Assembly: GCA_902475375.1 (NCBI GenBank)
Contig: CABRZC010000103.1
Coordinates: forward strand, 1-6,737
DNA length: 6,737 nucleotides
Reading direction: 5' to 3'
From: an uncultured Collinsella sp.
Lineage (GTDB): Bacteria; Actinomycetota; Coriobacteriia; Coriobacteriales; Coriobacteriaceae
The notes below the pieces were generated by a model. That model was not told where the DNA came from, did not search any database, and worked only from the letters and a program-made list of their open reading frames with translations. Within the stretch, counting starts at the first letter, position 1. Every line of letters starts with the position of its first letter. Both the position numbers and the translations under genes were made by a program. Below are positions 5,889-6,737 of the stretch, in pieces.

Positions 5889-6591
5889 TTACGCCGCCGC
5901 GAACACTCCCAAGCCCGTTCCGATGATGCAGATTGCGAAGATGCCCAAGATGATCCAAATGGTCTTGACGCCCTTTTTATAGAGGGCAACGCAAGCGAAC
6001 GTTGCCAGCAAGGACAGCAGACCGGGGAAGATCGAATCGAACAGATCCTGCAGGACAATCTCCGAACCACCCACGTCAAAGGTCAAAGCAGTGGACAGCG
6101 AGACCTGTGCCGCAATCATGGCGCCGATAACGGTCATTCCGAGGACACCGGCAGCATGCGTCATGCGAGACATAAGGTTGTTCTCTTCGGACTGCTGCAA
6201 AAACTTGGTTCCCAAGTCGTAACCCAGATGGGCTGCGACGATACGCGTTGCAAAGTTAATCACGGAGTAGAGAAGGAAGACGGAGACGGGAAGGGCGAGC
6301 GCGACGGCAGTTGCCGTGCCCGTACCCGTAATGACGGCAAACGCGCAGCCAAGCACGCCGGAGGTATAGACCTCGGGAGGAACCGCCGCGCCGACCATGA
6401 TGGCACCCATGAACATGGACTCCAAGGCAGCACCAACGATAACGCCCTGTTGAACGTCACCAAGAATCAAGCCAACGAACAGCTCGTAAACAACGGACGG
6501 CCAGGCATTGTAATGCCAAATAACTGCTCGTCCATGGACGCCATAATGCGACCAGTGCAACTAGGAGGTACTGGGCAACTATTTTGATTAA
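5889..6591 (-). pseudogene. Decayed mannose-family PTS permease: EIIC front joined to EIID back
   Basis: The longest frame (5889-6560, TTG start, no ribosome site) has 223 codons. Codons 26-91 match the N-terminal part of mannose/sorbose-family EIIC (LFVGLILGDVQQG, then PPEVYTSGVLG). From about codon 95 it matches the C-terminal part of EIID (LGYDLGTKFL, HAAGVLGMTVIGAM, DSIFPGLLSLL, and KKGVKTIWIILGIF). EIIC's C-terminal half and EIID's front, with its FFNT and GPLAGIGD motifs, are missing; the join is near 6276-6290. Upstream, EIIC-like sequence continues in other frames: MDEQLFGITMPGRPLFTS (frame of 6535) and VAQYLLVALVAL (frame of 6579). Single-base deletions near 6546 and near 6482 would restore one frame from about 6591 to the join. 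No ATG remains and no EIIA/EIIB lies upstream. EIIC and EIID normally form the membrane pore that imports and phosphorylates a hexose or amino sugar; this remnant cannot. A functional short fusion is very unlikely. Confidence 0.85.
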
Positions 6592-6605
6592 CCCCAGTAA
6601 TAAGC

Positions 6606-6640
6606 CTGCAGGCGAGACGTTCAGCACGTCTCGCCTGCAG
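6606..6640. terminator. Perfect 15-bp-stem hairpin after the right-edge gene
   Basis: CTGCAGGCGAGACGT (6606-6620) and ACGTCTCGCCTGCAG (6626-6640) pair without mismatch around a five-base loop (TCAGC). It starts 23 bases past the stop of the minus-strand gene at the right edge and ends just before the PTS remnant. The minus-strand tail (GCTTATTA) is only moderately T-rich, but the stem's strength and place make a terminator the best call. Confidence 0.65.
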
Positions 6641-6663
6641 ACAACAGCAGCAATTTGAGAGGA

Positions 6664-6737
6664 TTAGTAGTTCATCTGGTGATAGTAGCGACGCGTGGTG
6701 AGCGGGTGGTTGCGGACGTGCTCGAGATGGCAGCTCA
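6664..6737 (-). CDS. C-terminal end of an unidentified gene (partial)
   Basis: Read from the right edge, the minus strand gives SCHLEHVRNHPLTTRRYYHQ, then MNY and a TAA stop at 6664-6666. The codons are G+C-rich at the third position, the composition is protein-like (His/Arg/Tyr-rich), and a terminator-like hairpin follows, so this is very probably a real gene end. I do not recognise the family from 23 residues. The rest lies outside the window. Confidence 0.6.
   Translation of the reverse strand, partial: SCHLEHVRNHPLTTRRYYHQMNY

Noticed and set aside
6156..6587. A 143-codon plus-strand frame opposite the PTS remnant
   Set aside because: It is the complement of recognisable EIIC/EIID sequence and has a composition unlike a real protein.

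Overview
The window looks like part of the chromosome of a G+C-rich gut actinobacterium of the Coriobacteriia, most likely Collinsella or a close relative. The grounds are the G+C-rich codon use, a SipW-type exported protein of a kind common in that class, and a mannose-family PTS. This is inference from style; no marker gene is present. Almost everything is on the minus strand; one gene (1268-1780) is on the plus strand.

Layout, left to right. 1-22: a hairpin that probably ends the first gene. 49-870 (-): an exported protein with a SipW-type signal peptide. 871-1267: a gene-free stretch between divergent genes. 1268-1780 (+): an unrecognised 170-residue soluble protein. 1785-1819: a terminator shared by convergent genes. 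1828-3027 (-): a single-pass membrane protein gene cut by one in-frame amber codon at 2320-2322. 3033-3698 (-): a PilZ-domain protein, five bases upstream of the membrane-protein gene and evidently co-transcribed with it. 3699-4001: promoter, hairpin and a cluster of 'GAGCGTGGAT' repeats. 4002-5477 (-): an AlbA_2 / HATPase / winged-helix protein of the COG2865 (Schlafen-related) type. 5478-5888: about 400 bases without a clear gene, holding two copies of an ATCTCTCGT operator-like repeat block, another GAGCGTGGAT repeat and a terminator. 5889-6591 (-): a decayed mannose-family PTS permease in which the front of EIIC is joined to the back of EIID, with two further frameshifts. 6606-6640: a perfect 15-bp-stem hairpin. 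6664-6737 (-): the last 23 residues of a gene that enters from the right edge.

How the parts relate. The PilZ protein and the membrane protein form a two-gene unit: the first would sense c-di-GMP, and the second, when intact, would carry a signal or activity across the membrane; here the second is broken. The AlbA_2 gene stands alone as a self-contained module. Its probable -10 box lies between two copies of its upstream repeat, its C-terminus has a helix-turn-helix, and the whole unit is bracketed by a 21-bp identical direct repeat (3853-3873 and 5770-5790). That makes it the best candidate for a regulated, possibly mobile or defence-related, module. Two of the window's longer genes are visibly degraded, so the region appears to be under weak selection or in flux.
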